Positions 19,168 to 26,735 of a stretch of 49,767 nucleotides of DNA are shown here, one piece after another. Both the position numbers and the translations under genes were made by a program. Position 1 is the stretch's first letter, and the number at the start of each line of letters is the position of its first letter. The DNA is from Flavobacteriaceae bacterium (GTDB taxonomy: Bacteria > Bacteroidota > Bacteroidia > Flavobacteriales > Flavobacteriaceae). The stretch is taken from contig CANFHF010000014.1 of NCBI GenBank assembly GCA_947446635.1, forward strand, positions 1 through 49,767, in the 5' to 3' direction. The notes under the pieces are model-generated. The model did not search any database. It was not told the DNA's origin and saw only the letters and a program-made list of their open reading frames with translations.

Positions 19168-19932
19168 TTAAATAGTGATTTGCAAGTTATCATAAGCCAA
19201 AAAAACGTTTATAGGAAGCTTTTGTTGTATTTCTTGGTGATATCCAAAAATATGACTGATATGGGTAAGATACGCTTTTTGAGGATTTATTAAAGCAATG
19301 AAATCTAAGGCTTCTTGTAAATTGAAATGTGTATCATGTTGTTCTTCTCTTAAGGCATTAACAACTAGTACTTTTAAGTTTTTCAATTTATCTATTTCAT
19401 TTTTTTCAATTGTCTTAACATCAGTTAAATACGCAAAATCATCAATTCTGTAACCAAAAACCTGGAGACTTCCATGCATGACATTTATGGGAACTGCCAT
19501 TTTATTTCCTATGGAAAAAGGATAATTATTAACAACCTCTATTGTTTTCACTGAAGGTGCCCCTGGGTATTTATTTTTAGTTTCAAAAATATAATCAAAC
19601 CGCATTTTAAGATTATCAATTACTCGTTTATGGGCATAAATAGGAATTTCTCCTTGTTTAAAATTAAAGGGGCGAATGTCGTCAAGTCCGGCAGTATGGT
19701 CTGAATGCTCATGTGTGTATAATATTGCATCTACTTTTTGGCAATTTGAAGCCAACATTTGTTGTCTAAAATCAGGTCCGCAATCGATTATATAAGAATG
19801 ATTTTCCCAAGAAATCCAAACCGAAACCCTAAGCCTTTTATCCCTAGAATCAACACTCTGACAAACCGAATGTTTACTTCCGATTACTGGTATTCCTTGT
19901 GACGTGCCTGTTCCTAAAAAATATACATTCAT
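19168..19932 (-). CDS. MBL-fold metallo-hydrolase (PhnP/RNase Z-like)
   Basis: A 254-residue metallo-beta-lactamase-fold enzyme. The metal motif THEHSDHTAGLDDIRPF (HxHxDH) lies at about 74-90. A GTGTSQGIP strand at the N-terminus and LTHISHIFGYH near the end supply further ligands. The start GTGTSxGxP plus the DDIRPF segment resembles PhnP and related cyclic phosphodiesterases. PhnP hydrolyses ribose cyclic phosphates in phosphonate use, but no phn genes are present, so a generic phosphodiesterase role is all that can be inferred. A TATTTTTG box lies 28 bases upstream. It is divergent from the large conserved gene at 20034. Confidence 0.8.
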   Translation of the reverse strand: MNVYFLGTGTSQGIPVIGSKHSVCQSVDSRDKRLRVSVWISWENHSYIIDCGPDFRQQMLASNCQKVDAILYTHEHSDHTAGLDDIRPFNFKQGEIPIYAHKRVIDNLKMRFDYIFETKNKYPGAPSVKTIEVVNNYPFSIGNKMAVPINVMHGSLQVFGYRIDDFAYLTDVKTIEKNEIDKLKNLKVLVVNALREEQHDTHFNLQEALDFIALINPQKAYLTHISHIFGYHQEIQQKLPINVFLAYDNLQITI

Positions 19933-20001
19933 TTAGCATGAATTTTGTCAATTATTTTACAAAAATAGGATTAATTATCTTTCATTAGAAACCTAATTTA
20001 G

Positions 20002-20009
20002 TAACTTTG
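20002..20009 (+). promoter_or_regulatory. -7 box for the 489-residue conserved protein
   Basis: TAACTTTG matches TAnnTTTG and ends 24 bases before the ATG at 20034. The divergent gene on the other strand has its own TATTTTTG box at 19960-19967. The -33 elements are weak for both. Confidence 0.42.
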
Positions 20010-20033
20010 TAAATATTATACTCTTCAAAAGAA

Positions 20034-21503
20034 ATGGATACAGAAATAACACTGAAAGGTGACAAAGTCATCGAACAAATTCCTTCTATAAAAGACAAAG
20101 CACTTCGCATTAATTTGAACGAAAATATTTATGGGACTTTTGCTGAAATTGGTGCCGGACAAGAAACAGTTAGACATTTTTTTAGAGCTGGGGGTTCTTC
20201 TGGAACAATCGCGAAAGCTACTTCTGCTTATGACAAAGACTTTAGTGATGTTATTTATGGGATTGAAAAAGATGGCCGTTATGTGACTGAAAGTCGTTTA
20301 AAAAAAATGCTTTCCCATGAAGTAGATCTAATAGAAAAGAGGTTAAGCCGCATAAAACATCCTAATAAGATGTTTTTTAGTTATGCCAACACGGTGGCTA
20401 CCATAGACTTTGCTAAACAATTTAAAGGACACGGATGGGTTGGCATTCGATATCAAATAGAGCCTGACGAAGCCTATAATGATATCATTCTTCATGTCCG
20501 CTTTAAAGAAACTGACGTCCGATTACAACAAGAAACATTAGGTACTCTGGGCGTAAATTTAATTTATGGTGCCTATTATAAATACAACCAGCCTAAGCAA
20601 TTGTTGCGTTATTTATACGATCATTTAGACAAAGACCAACTTGAAATAGACACTATTAATTTTTCAGGACCTCGTTTTGCCGATGTAGACAATCGTTTGA
20701 TGAGCTTGCAATTGGTGAAAAACGGGATGACAGACGCTGTAATATTTGATCCCGAAGGTAAAAACATCCTGCCGGCAGCCTTGTTATACAAAAAAAACAT
20801 TCTTGCTTTAAGAGGAAGTTTCCGTCCAGTTACAAAAGTAAATATGGACATGTACGAGGAATCATTGAAAATGTTTTTACATGAAAATAAAGTTGAAGTA
20901 GACAACACCCTGGTTATTTTTGAAATCACACTGTCAAACCTTCGTTCTGATGGGGAAATTGATGAAAAAGATTTTATGGACCGGGCAGAATTACTTTGTT
21001 CATTAGGTCAAACAGTAATGATTTCTAATTTTCAAGAGTATTATAGAGTAGTCGAATATTTTGCAAAATATACCAAAGCTAGAATGGGCTTGGCAATGGG
21101 AGTAAACAATTTAGTCGATATATTTGACGAAAAATACTATCGTCATCTGAGTGGCGGAATTCTGGAGGCTTTCGGGAAATTATTCTACCGAGACATGAAA
21201 GTTTTTTTATACCCAATGCTAGATGAAAATGGGGTAATTATTACTTCGGAGACTTTAAAAGTTCATCCTAGAATGAAAGAATTATATAAATTTTTCAAAT
21301 TCAATGGAAAAGTAGTCGACATTAAAAACTATAATCCAAAAAACTTAGAAGTTTTCTCTCGAGAAGTGTTAAAAATGATAAGTGAAAATAAGCTAGGTTG
21401 GGAATCAATGCTACCATCAGGTGTTGCTGAAATCATAAAAAAGCAAGAACTTTTCGGTTACAATCCTAGCAAATTATTAAAAAAAGCAGCTAATTCAAAT
21501 TAG
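20034..21503 (+). CDS. conserved cytosolic protein of unknown function
   Basis: This 489-residue protein has no signal peptide or membrane segment. It begins with a distinctive conserved block around NLNENIYGTFAEIGAGQET and FFRAGGSSGTIAKA (about 26-65), then DKDFSDVIYG and RLSRIKHPNKMFFSYANTVAT. The rest is mixed alpha/beta with no recognised catalytic motif. I recall near-identical proteins in many Bacteroidota. Some databases label these 'TonB-dependent receptor' or 'nicotinate-nucleotide adenylyltransferase', and I see no sequence support for either name: no plug, no barrel, no HxGH motif. GAGQE resembles a nucleotide or SAM-type glycine loop, but that is only suggestive. Strong conservation suggests a basic cellular role. 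It stands alone, with a terminator downstream. Confidence 0.7.
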   Translation: MDTEITLKGDKVIEQIPSIKDKALRINLNENIYGTFAEIGAGQETVRHFFRAGGSSGTIAKATSAYDKDFSDVIYGIEKDGRYVTESRLKKMLSHEVDLIEKRLSRIKHPNKMFFSYANTVATIDFAKQFKGHGWVGIRYQIEPDEAYNDIILHVRFKETDVRLQQETLGTLGVNLIYGAYYKYNQPKQLLRYLYDHLDKDQLEIDTINFSGPRFADVDNRLMSLQLVKNGMTDAVIFDPEGKNILPAALLYKKNILALRGSFRPVTKVNMDMYEESLKMFLHENKVEVDNTLVIFEITLSNLRSDGEIDEKDFMDRAELLCSLGQTVMISNFQEYYRVVEYFAKYTKARMGLAMGVNNLVDIFDEKYYRHLSGGILEAFGKLFYRDMKVFLYPMLDENGVIITSETLKVHPRMKELYKFFKFNGKVVDIKNYNPKNLEVFSREVLKMISENKLGWESMLPSGVAEIIKKQELFGYNPSKLLKKAANSN

Positions 21504-21520
21504 AAAATTAGACATTACAT

Positions 21521-21562
21521 AAATAAGGCCAAGAAATCAATGTTGTTTTCTTGGCCTTATTT
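21521..21562. terminator. bidirectional terminator
   Basis: A 16-base perfect stem, AAATAAGGCCAAGAAA and TTTCTTGGCCTTATTT, closes a 10-base loop. The flanking A/T runs allow it to act for both the plus-strand conserved gene and the convergent peroxiredoxin gene. Confidence 0.88.
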
Positions 21563-21585
21563 ATTTTAATCTTAATCTTGAAGAT

Positions 21586-22038
21586 TTATTTTAAGATTTG
21601 CGCAGTGTGCTCTTTGGTTTTTACATCGGAGATTACTTTGTCTATTATACCATTTTCATCGATTACAAATGTGGTTCTGTGAATCCCATCATACTCTTTT
21701 CCCATAAACTTTTTAGGTCCCCAAACCCCAAATGCCTGAATAACCGATTTTTCCTCGTCTGCCAATAAGGGAAACTGAAAATCATATTTTTCCTTGAACT
21801 TGGCTTGGGCTTTGGTAGCATCGGCACTTACCCCTAAAAGTTCATAATTATTAGCTTCGAAACGCTCAAAATTATCTCTCAAATCACAGGCTTCGGCTGT
21901 ACATCCTGGCGTATTGGATTTTGGATAAAAGAAAACTACTAGCTTCTTTCCTTTATAATCGGCTAATTTATGCAATTTTCCGTCTTGGTCAAGTCCCGAA
22001 AAACTAGGAGCTTTATCTCCTTTTTTTAATGTTGTCAT
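21586..22038 (-). CDS. bcp: thiol peroxidase of the BCP/PrxQ type
   Basis: The 150-residue peroxiredoxin has the motif NTPGCTAEACDLRD (about 42-55). The peroxidatic Cys and a second Cys five residues on (C-x4-C) are the hallmark of BCP/PrxQ thiol peroxidases. It reduces hydrogen peroxide and organic hydroperoxides with thioredoxin-derived electrons in the cytosol. Other family features are the FFYPKSNTPGC strand and FVIDENGIIDKVI near the end. It is transcribed divergently from nth across a 66-base gap and convergently with the gene at 20034, from which it is separated by a strong terminator. Length is normal for the family. Confidence 0.92.
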   Translation of the reverse strand: MTTLKKGDKAPSFSGLDQDGKLHKLADYKGKKLVVFFYPKSNTPGCTAEACDLRDNFERFEANNYELLGVSADATKAQAKFKEKYDFQFPLLADEEKSVIQAFGVWGPKKFMGKEYDGIHRTTFVIDENGIIDKVISDVKTKEHTAQILK

Positions 22039-22104
22039 AATTTGGTTTTATAAGTTTAGTTGTTTATAAGAATAGTTGTTAATTTTACCCAAAAATAAAC
22101 TAAA

Positions 22105-22764
22105 ATGACCAAAAAAGAACGTATAACATTTGTTATAAATACGTTAAAAGAATTGTATCCTGAGATTCCAATTCCTTTAAACCACAAAGATCCCTATACA
22201 TTACTTATTGCCGTTTTACTTTCGGCACAATGCACCGATGTTCGGGTCAACCAAATTACTCCTTTATTGTTTGCCAAAGCAGACAATCCTTATGAAATGA
22301 TCAAAATGTCAGTCGAGGAAATAAGAGCCATTATTCGTCCTTGTGGTTTATCGCCAATGAAATCAAAAGGAATTCACGGTTTGTCACATATCTTAATTGA
22401 CAAACATGGAGGCAAAGTTCCCCAAAGTTTTGAAAGCCTAGAAGAACTTCCAGCTGTGGGACATAAAACTGCTAGTGTGGTGATGTCACAGGCTTTTGGA
22501 GTACCTGCTTTTCCTGTTGATACGCACATTCATCGATTGATGTACCGATGGAATTTGTCCAATGGGAAAAGTGTAGCGCAAACTGAAAAAGATGCAAAAC
22601 GCATTTTTCCAAAGGAAATATGGAATGATTTACACTTGCAAATGATTTGGTATGGTAGGGAATATTCACCTGCTCGTGCATGGGATATAGAGAAAGACAG
22701 CATCACTAAAACAGTTGGAAGGAAATCTGTTTTGGAAAAATACCATAAAAAAACGTCCCGATGA
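22105..22764 (+). CDS. nth: endonuclease III-type DNA glycosylase without the Fe-S cysteines
   Basis: This 219-residue protein has the helix-hairpin-helix glycosylase core: LLSAQCTD, LEELPAVGHKTASVVM with catalytic Lys121, and FPVDTHIHRL with catalytic Asp139. EndoIII removes oxidised pyrimidines in base excision repair and nicks the abasic site. Classical enzymes end with a C-x6-C-x2-C-x5-C [4Fe-4S] loop. Here the corresponding segment (YGREYSPARAWDIEKDS) has no Cys at all, so the cluster is absent. The active site is intact, so function is expected. The stop codon lies inside the loop region of the downstream terminator hairpin. Confidence 0.9.
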   Translation: MTKKERITFVINTLKELYPEIPIPLNHKDPYTLLIAVLLSAQCTDVRVNQITPLLFAKADNPYEMIKMSVEEIRAIIRPCGLSPMKSKGIHGLSHILIDKHGGKVPQSFESLEELPAVGHKTASVVMSQAFGVPAFPVDTHIHRLMYRWNLSNGKSVAQTEKDAKRIFPKEIWNDLHLQMIWYGREYSPARAWDIEKDSITKTVGRKSVLEKYHKKTSR

Positions 22765-22780
22765 TTATCGGGACGTTTTC
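22751..22780. terminator. bidirectional terminator overlapping the nth stop
   Basis: CGTCCCGAT (22754-22762) pairs with ATCGGGACG (22767-22775) around a 4-base loop. A-rich flank on the left and TTTT on the right give T-runs on both strands. The stem overlaps the last codons of nth and also serves the minus-strand sigma factor/small ORF unit. Confidence 0.82.
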
Positions 22781-22924
22781 CTAATTAGCTATAATTTCGA
22801 AACTCATTTTATTACCTTTTATTATGCTAAACGCTTTGGAGTAATTTAATAAAAAAGAAATGATTTCTTTTCTAGGTTTCATTGTAGGAATAACTAATGT
22901 TTTTTTAGAATAGATTTTTGCCAT
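22781..22924 (-). CDS. small basic protein (47 residues) downstream of the ECF sigma factor
   Basis: An ATG at 22924 (minus) opens 47 codons ending at 22781-22783, exactly at the edge of the terminator hairpin. The protein begins MAKIYSKKTLVIPTMKPRK, is rich in Lys, and ends KMSFEIIAN. There is no membrane segment. It lies 54 bases after the sigma-factor stop on the same strand, so it is probably in the same transcript. I do not recognise a named family. Placement between a stop codon and a terminator, and sensible codon use, support a real gene; short length keeps the confidence moderate. Confidence 0.5.
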   Translation of the reverse strand: MAKIYSKKTLVIPTMKPRKEIISFLLNYSKAFSIIKGNKMSFEIIAN

Positions 22925-22978
22925 ATTGTAATAAATAATTTTGTTTTTTATTACAACGCAATACTTTTCAATATAGTA

Positions 22979-23563
22979 TTAATTCGTTAAAATAATTTGA
23001 TGTTTATCAATCACTTTTCTCATATTCATCAAAGCATAACGCATTCTACCCAAGGCAGTATTGATGCTAACCCCAGTAATTTCAGATATTTCTTTGAAAC
23101 TCATATCTTGATACATTCGCATTACCAAAACTTCTTTTTGATCGGCAGGAAGCTCTTCGATTAGTTTTCTAAGGTCTATTTCAACTTGTTCCCTAATGAT
23201 TTTGTTTTCGATTGTAGGAGAATCATCAGACATAATAGAAAAAATAGAAAATTCCTCCGTTTCCCTGAACATTGGCATTTTTTTGTTTTTTCGAAAGTGG
23301 TCAATAATTAGATTATGAGCAATTCGCATCACCCAAGGCAAAAATTTACCTTCTTCGTTATAGGCTTTTGATTTTAAAGTTTTAATAACTTTAATAAAAG
23401 TGTCTTGAAAAATATCATTCGAAATGTCTCTGTCTGAGATTTTTGAATATATAAAACCGAAAATTTTTGATTGGTGTCTATTGATCAAAATCGTCAAAGC
23501 GTTTTCATCGCCTTCGACATAATTGTATACCAATAAAGAATCAGGAAGTTGTACATTAGCCAT
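22979..23563 (-). CDS. ECF-type RNA polymerase sigma-70 factor
   Basis: The 194-residue protein has sigma region 2 (residues ~10-90, with SNDIFQDTFIKVIKTLKS and FLPWVMRIAHNLIIDHFRKNKKMP) and region 4 (about 130-180, with QKEVLVMRMYQDMSFKEISEITGVSINTALGRMRYAL helix-turn-helix). These are the marks of an extracytoplasmic-function sigma factor. No FecR-type or other anti-sigma gene is adjacent; only a 47-residue basic ORF follows. So this is probably a stand-alone factor, as seen in several Bacteroidota. A well-placed promoter lies about 100 bases upstream. The target regulon cannot be inferred. Confidence 0.9.
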   Translation of the reverse strand: MANVQLPDSLLVYNYVEGDENALTILINRHQSKIFGFIYSKISDRDISNDIFQDTFIKVIKTLKSKAYNEEGKFLPWVMRIAHNLIIDHFRKNKKMPMFRETEEFSIFSIMSDDSPTIENKIIREQVEIDLRKLIEELPADQKEVLVMRMYQDMSFKEISEITGVSINTALGRMRYALMNMRKVIDKHQIILTN

Positions 23564-23660
23564 AATAATACCTTTTAGTTATTTAATAAAATTTGGAGAA
23601 TTTTCTCTAAAAAGTAGTTCTATGATATAGGCTAATGTTTTAATGTTATTATTAAGTTGT

Positions 23661-23692
23661 CAAATTTAACTATATTTTATCTTAATAAACAA
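23661..23692 (-). promoter_or_regulatory. promoter of the ECF sigma factor
   Basis: On the minus strand, TTG (23690-23692) and TAAATTTG (23661-23668) are 21 bases apart, a good fit to the Bacteroidota consensus. The predicted leader is about 90 bases. Confidence 0.55.
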
Positions 23693-23868
23693 ATAAAAAA
23701 GAATAAAAGTTATACTGAACGAGAAAATAATTTGAAAAATACAGAATTTTTAGCCTATAAATCGATTAAATCGGAACCAAAAATAGTATACTTTAATTTA
23801 TTGCAAAACTAGGTCTAAAACTATAAATTTGGGATTCCCTCAATACCAATTCTCATTTTAAAATTGAT

Positions 23869-23876
23869 TACTTTTG
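23869..23876 (+). promoter_or_regulatory. -7 box upstream of the first uvrA
   Basis: TACTTTTG matches TAnnTTTG and ends 18 bases before the ATG at 23895. No clear TTG is found upstream. Confidence 0.4.
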
Positions 23877-23894
23877 TGAAAATTCGGTTTTCAA

Positions 23895-26681
23895 ATGCAA
23901 ATTGACCTTTCTAAATTAGATCCAAAGAAGAATATCATCATCAAAGGAGCGCAGGTTCACAATCTAAAAAATGTGGATGTCGCGATTCCTAGAAATAAAT
24001 TAGTAGTGATTACCGGACTTTCGGGTTCCGGAAAATCAAGCTTAGCTTTCGATACTTTATACGCCGAAGGACAACGCCGATATGTGGAAAGTTTATCATC
24101 GTATGCGCGTCAATTTCTGGGGAGATTGGATAAACCAAAAGTAGAATACATCAAGGGAATTGCTCCAGCAATCGCAATTGAACAAAAAGTAAACACTACC
24201 AATGCACGTTCTACAGTAGGGACTTCTACCGAAATTTACGATTATATCAAATTATTATTCGCCCGAGTTGGCAGAACTTTCTCGCCAGTTTCCGGACAAG
24301 AAGTCAAAAAAAATACAGTTTCGGATATTATCACGGACGTGAAAAAATTTGGAGTTGACAGCAAATGGTTGCTCCTCGCGCCAATTCATTTAGAACACGG
24401 CCGAGCTTTGGAAGACAAATTAAAAGCCTTACTCAATCAAGGGTTTTCCAGAATATTGGTCAACAATCAAACCATTCGTCTCGATGCAATCGATGGACAT
24501 ATATTAGACAACAAAGACGTTCTTCTAATTATTGACCGAATCGTAGTCAAAGACGAAGAGGAGTTTTACAATCGCCTTGCCGATGCCGTGCAAACCGCTT
24601 TTTATGAAGGAAAAGGAATTTGCCATTTACAGGAATTAGACACTCCGAAACGTTTTTCGTACAGTAATAATTTCGAATTGGACAGTATTACTTTTTTGGA
24701 ACCAAACGTTCATTTGTTTAGTTTCAACAATCCTTATGGAGCATGTCCCATTTGCGAAGGCTACGGAAATATTATAGGAATCGATGAAGAATTGGTAATT
24801 CCCAACACTTCCTTGTCCGTTTTTGAAAATGCCATTTACCCTTGGCGTGGCGAAAGTATGGGCTGGTTTCGGGATGAATTGGTGAATAACGCTTACAAGT
24901 TTGATTTTCCTATTCACAAACCGTATTTTGAACTTTCGGAAGCGCAAAAAGACTTGGTTTGGAAAGGAAACAGCTATTTTCAAGGCTTGAATGCATTCTT
25001 CAAAGAATTAGAAGACAAGAATTATAAAATTCAAAATCGGGTAATGCTTTCTCGTTATCGCGGCAAAACCAAATGTCATTCCTGCAAAGGGAAACGCTTG
25101 CGGATTGAAGCTTCTTACGTGAAAATCAATTCGAAAACCGTTTCGGATTTGGTGGACTTACCAATCAAACATTTGGTTACTTTTTTTGAAAACATCGATT
25201 TGGATGTCTATGAAAAGCAAATTGCCAAACGACTGTTATTGGAAATCAACAACCGATTATCATTTTTAACCGAAGTGGGATTGGATTATTTGACTTTAAA
25301 CAGAAACTCGGCGACCCTTTCCGGTGGCGAATCGCAACGCATTAACTTGGCGACTTCAATGGGAAGCAGTTTGGTGGGTTCGATGTATATCCTTGACGAG
25401 CCAAGTATTGGGTTACACCCAAAAGACACGGAACGATTGATCAAAGTATTGCAATCTTTACGAGATCTAGGCAACACCGTTATTGTGGTGGAACACGATG
25501 AGGATATTATGAAAGCTGCTGATATGATTATCGACATCGGTCCCGAAGCGGGAACTTTTGGCGGCGAATTGGTCGCTCAGGGAACTTTCGACGAAATCCT
25601 GAAATCGACATCGTTAACAGCCAAATATCTGAATGGTGAATTAGAAATTAAAACGCCTCGAATCCGCAGAAAATGGAACAATTATATTGAAATTCTGGGT
25701 GCAAGAGAGAATAATTTACAAAATATAGATGTCAAATTTCCTTTGGAATGTTTGACTGTAATTACAGGTGTTTCAGGAAGTGGAAAAAGCACCTTGGTCA
25801 AAAAAATCCTGTTTCCGGCGATGCAGAAAAAATTGGATGGTGCTGGCGAAAAGGCAGGACAATTTACCGAAATGCGTGGCTATTATCACAAGATTCAACA
25901 CATCGAATACGTAGACCAAAACCCAATTGGTCGAAGTTCCCGTTCGAATCCCGTGACGTATATCAAGGCGTATGATGATATTCGGGAATTGTTTGCCAAA
26001 GAAAAATTATCAAAAATTCGCGGTTATCAAGCCAAACATTTTTCCTTTAATGTAGATGGAGGTCGTTGTGAAACCTGCAAAGGTGAAGGCACCATCAATG
26101 TCGAAATGGTTTTTATGGCCGATGTGCAATTGCATTGCGAAACCTGCAATAGCAAGCGATTCAAGAAAGAAGTTTTGGAAGTCGCTTTCGACAGCAAGAA
26201 CATTCACGACATTTTGACAATGACCATCGATGATGCGATTGCTTTTTTTGCGGCCAACAAACAAACCAAAATCACCCAAAAACTCCAACCCTTGCAAGAT
26301 GTCGGTTTGGGCTATGTACAATTGGGACAATCCTCCTCTACCCTTTCCGGTGGCGAGGCACAACGTATCAAACTGGCTTCGTTCTTGGTAAAAGGTGCTA
26401 CCAAGGAAAAAGCCCTTTTTGTTTTTGACGAACCCACAACGGGATTGCATTTTCACGACATCAAGAAACTATTGGCTTCGTTTGAGGCTTTAATCGACAA
26501 AGGGCATTCGATATTGGTGATTGAACACAATTTGGACCTCATAAAATGTGCCGACTGGATAATTGATTTAGGTCCAGAAGGTGGTGAAAACGGAGGACAG
26601 TTACTCGCCGAAGGAACCCCCGAGGAAATCATAAAAAAGAAAAAATCGATTACAGGGAAGTATTTGAAAGAGAAATTGTAA
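23895..26681 (+). CDS. UvrA paralogue (excinuclease ABC subunit A-like), divergent copy
   Basis: This 928-residue ABC-type ATPase has two nucleotide-binding halves. Walker A 1 is GLSGSGKSS at 41-49; the ABC signatures are LSGGESQRI and LSGGEAQRI. Zinc-finger cysteines are retained (CPICEG…CHSCKG in the insertion domain; CETCKG…CETCNS in the second half). UvrA recognises bulky DNA lesions and loads UvrB in nucleotide excision repair. Compared with E. coli UvrA this copy differs more than its neighbour. It has [14 protein letters not shown] in place of [14 protein letters not shown], and an inserted KEKALFVF before the second Walker B. It is probably the Bacteroidota second UvrA lineage. The downstream uvrA begins 54 bases later. 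Confidence 0.88.
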   Translation: MQIDLSKLDPKKNIIIKGAQVHNLKNVDVAIPRNKLVVITGLSGSGKSSLAFDTLYAEGQRRYVESLSSYARQFLGRLDKPKVEYIKGIAPAIAIEQKVNTTNARSTVGTSTEIYDYIKLLFARVGRTFSPVSGQEVKKNTVSDIITDVKKFGVDSKWLLLAPIHLEHGRALEDKLKALLNQGFSRILVNNQTIRLDAIDGHILDNKDVLLIIDRIVVKDEEEFYNRLADAVQTAFYEGKGICHLQELDTPKRFSYSNNFELDSITFLEPNVHLFSFNNPYGACPICEGYGNIIGIDEELVIPNTSLSVFENAIYPWRGESMGWFRDELVNNAYKFDFPIHKPYFELSEAQKDLVWKGNSYFQGLNAFFKELEDKNYKIQNRVMLSRYRGKTKCHSCKGKRLRIEASYVKINSKTVSDLVDLPIKHLVTFFENIDLDVYEKQIAKRLLLEINNRLSFLTEVGLDYLTLNRNSATLSGGESQRINLATSMGSSLVGSMYILDEPSIGLHPKDTERLIKVLQSLRDLGNTVIVVEHDEDIMKAADMIIDIGPEAGTFGGELVAQGTFDEILKSTSLTAKYLNGELEIKTPRIRRKWNNYIEILGARENNLQNIDVKFPLECLTVITGVSGSGKSTLVKKILFPAMQKKLDGAGEKAGQFTEMRGYYHKIQHIEYVDQNPIGRSSRSNPVTYIKAYDDIRELFAKEKLSKIRGYQAKHFSFNVDGGRCETCKGEGTINVEMVFMADVQLHCETCNSKRFKKEVLEVAFDSKNIHDILTMTIDDAIAFFAANKQTKITQKLQPLQDVGLGYVQLGQSSSTLSGGEAQRIKLASFLVKGATKEKALFVFDEPTTGLHFHDIKKLLASFEALIDKGHSILVIEHNLDLIKCADWIIDLGPEGGENGGQLLAEGTPEEIIKKKKSITGKYLKEKL

Positions 26682-26735
26682 AAGCAAAACCAGACGTAAC
26701 TATACTTCCGACAATTCGGAGTTGACAAAAAATTT

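Larger units (their letters stand above)
23564..23894. other. intergenic region between divergent sigma factor and uvrA genes
   Basis: This 331-base AT-rich stretch contains no ORF of note. It holds the minus-strand sigma-factor promoter (23661-23692) and a plus-strand TACTTTTG box (23869-23876), described separately. Between them I see no repeat, RNA gene or convincing riboswitch. Confidence 0.7.

Noticed and set aside
26010..26456. Long minus-strand ORF within the first uvrA
   Set aside because: Antisense shadow of a strongly conserved gene. The same holds for 28668-29249 and 27527-28087 in the second uvrA.
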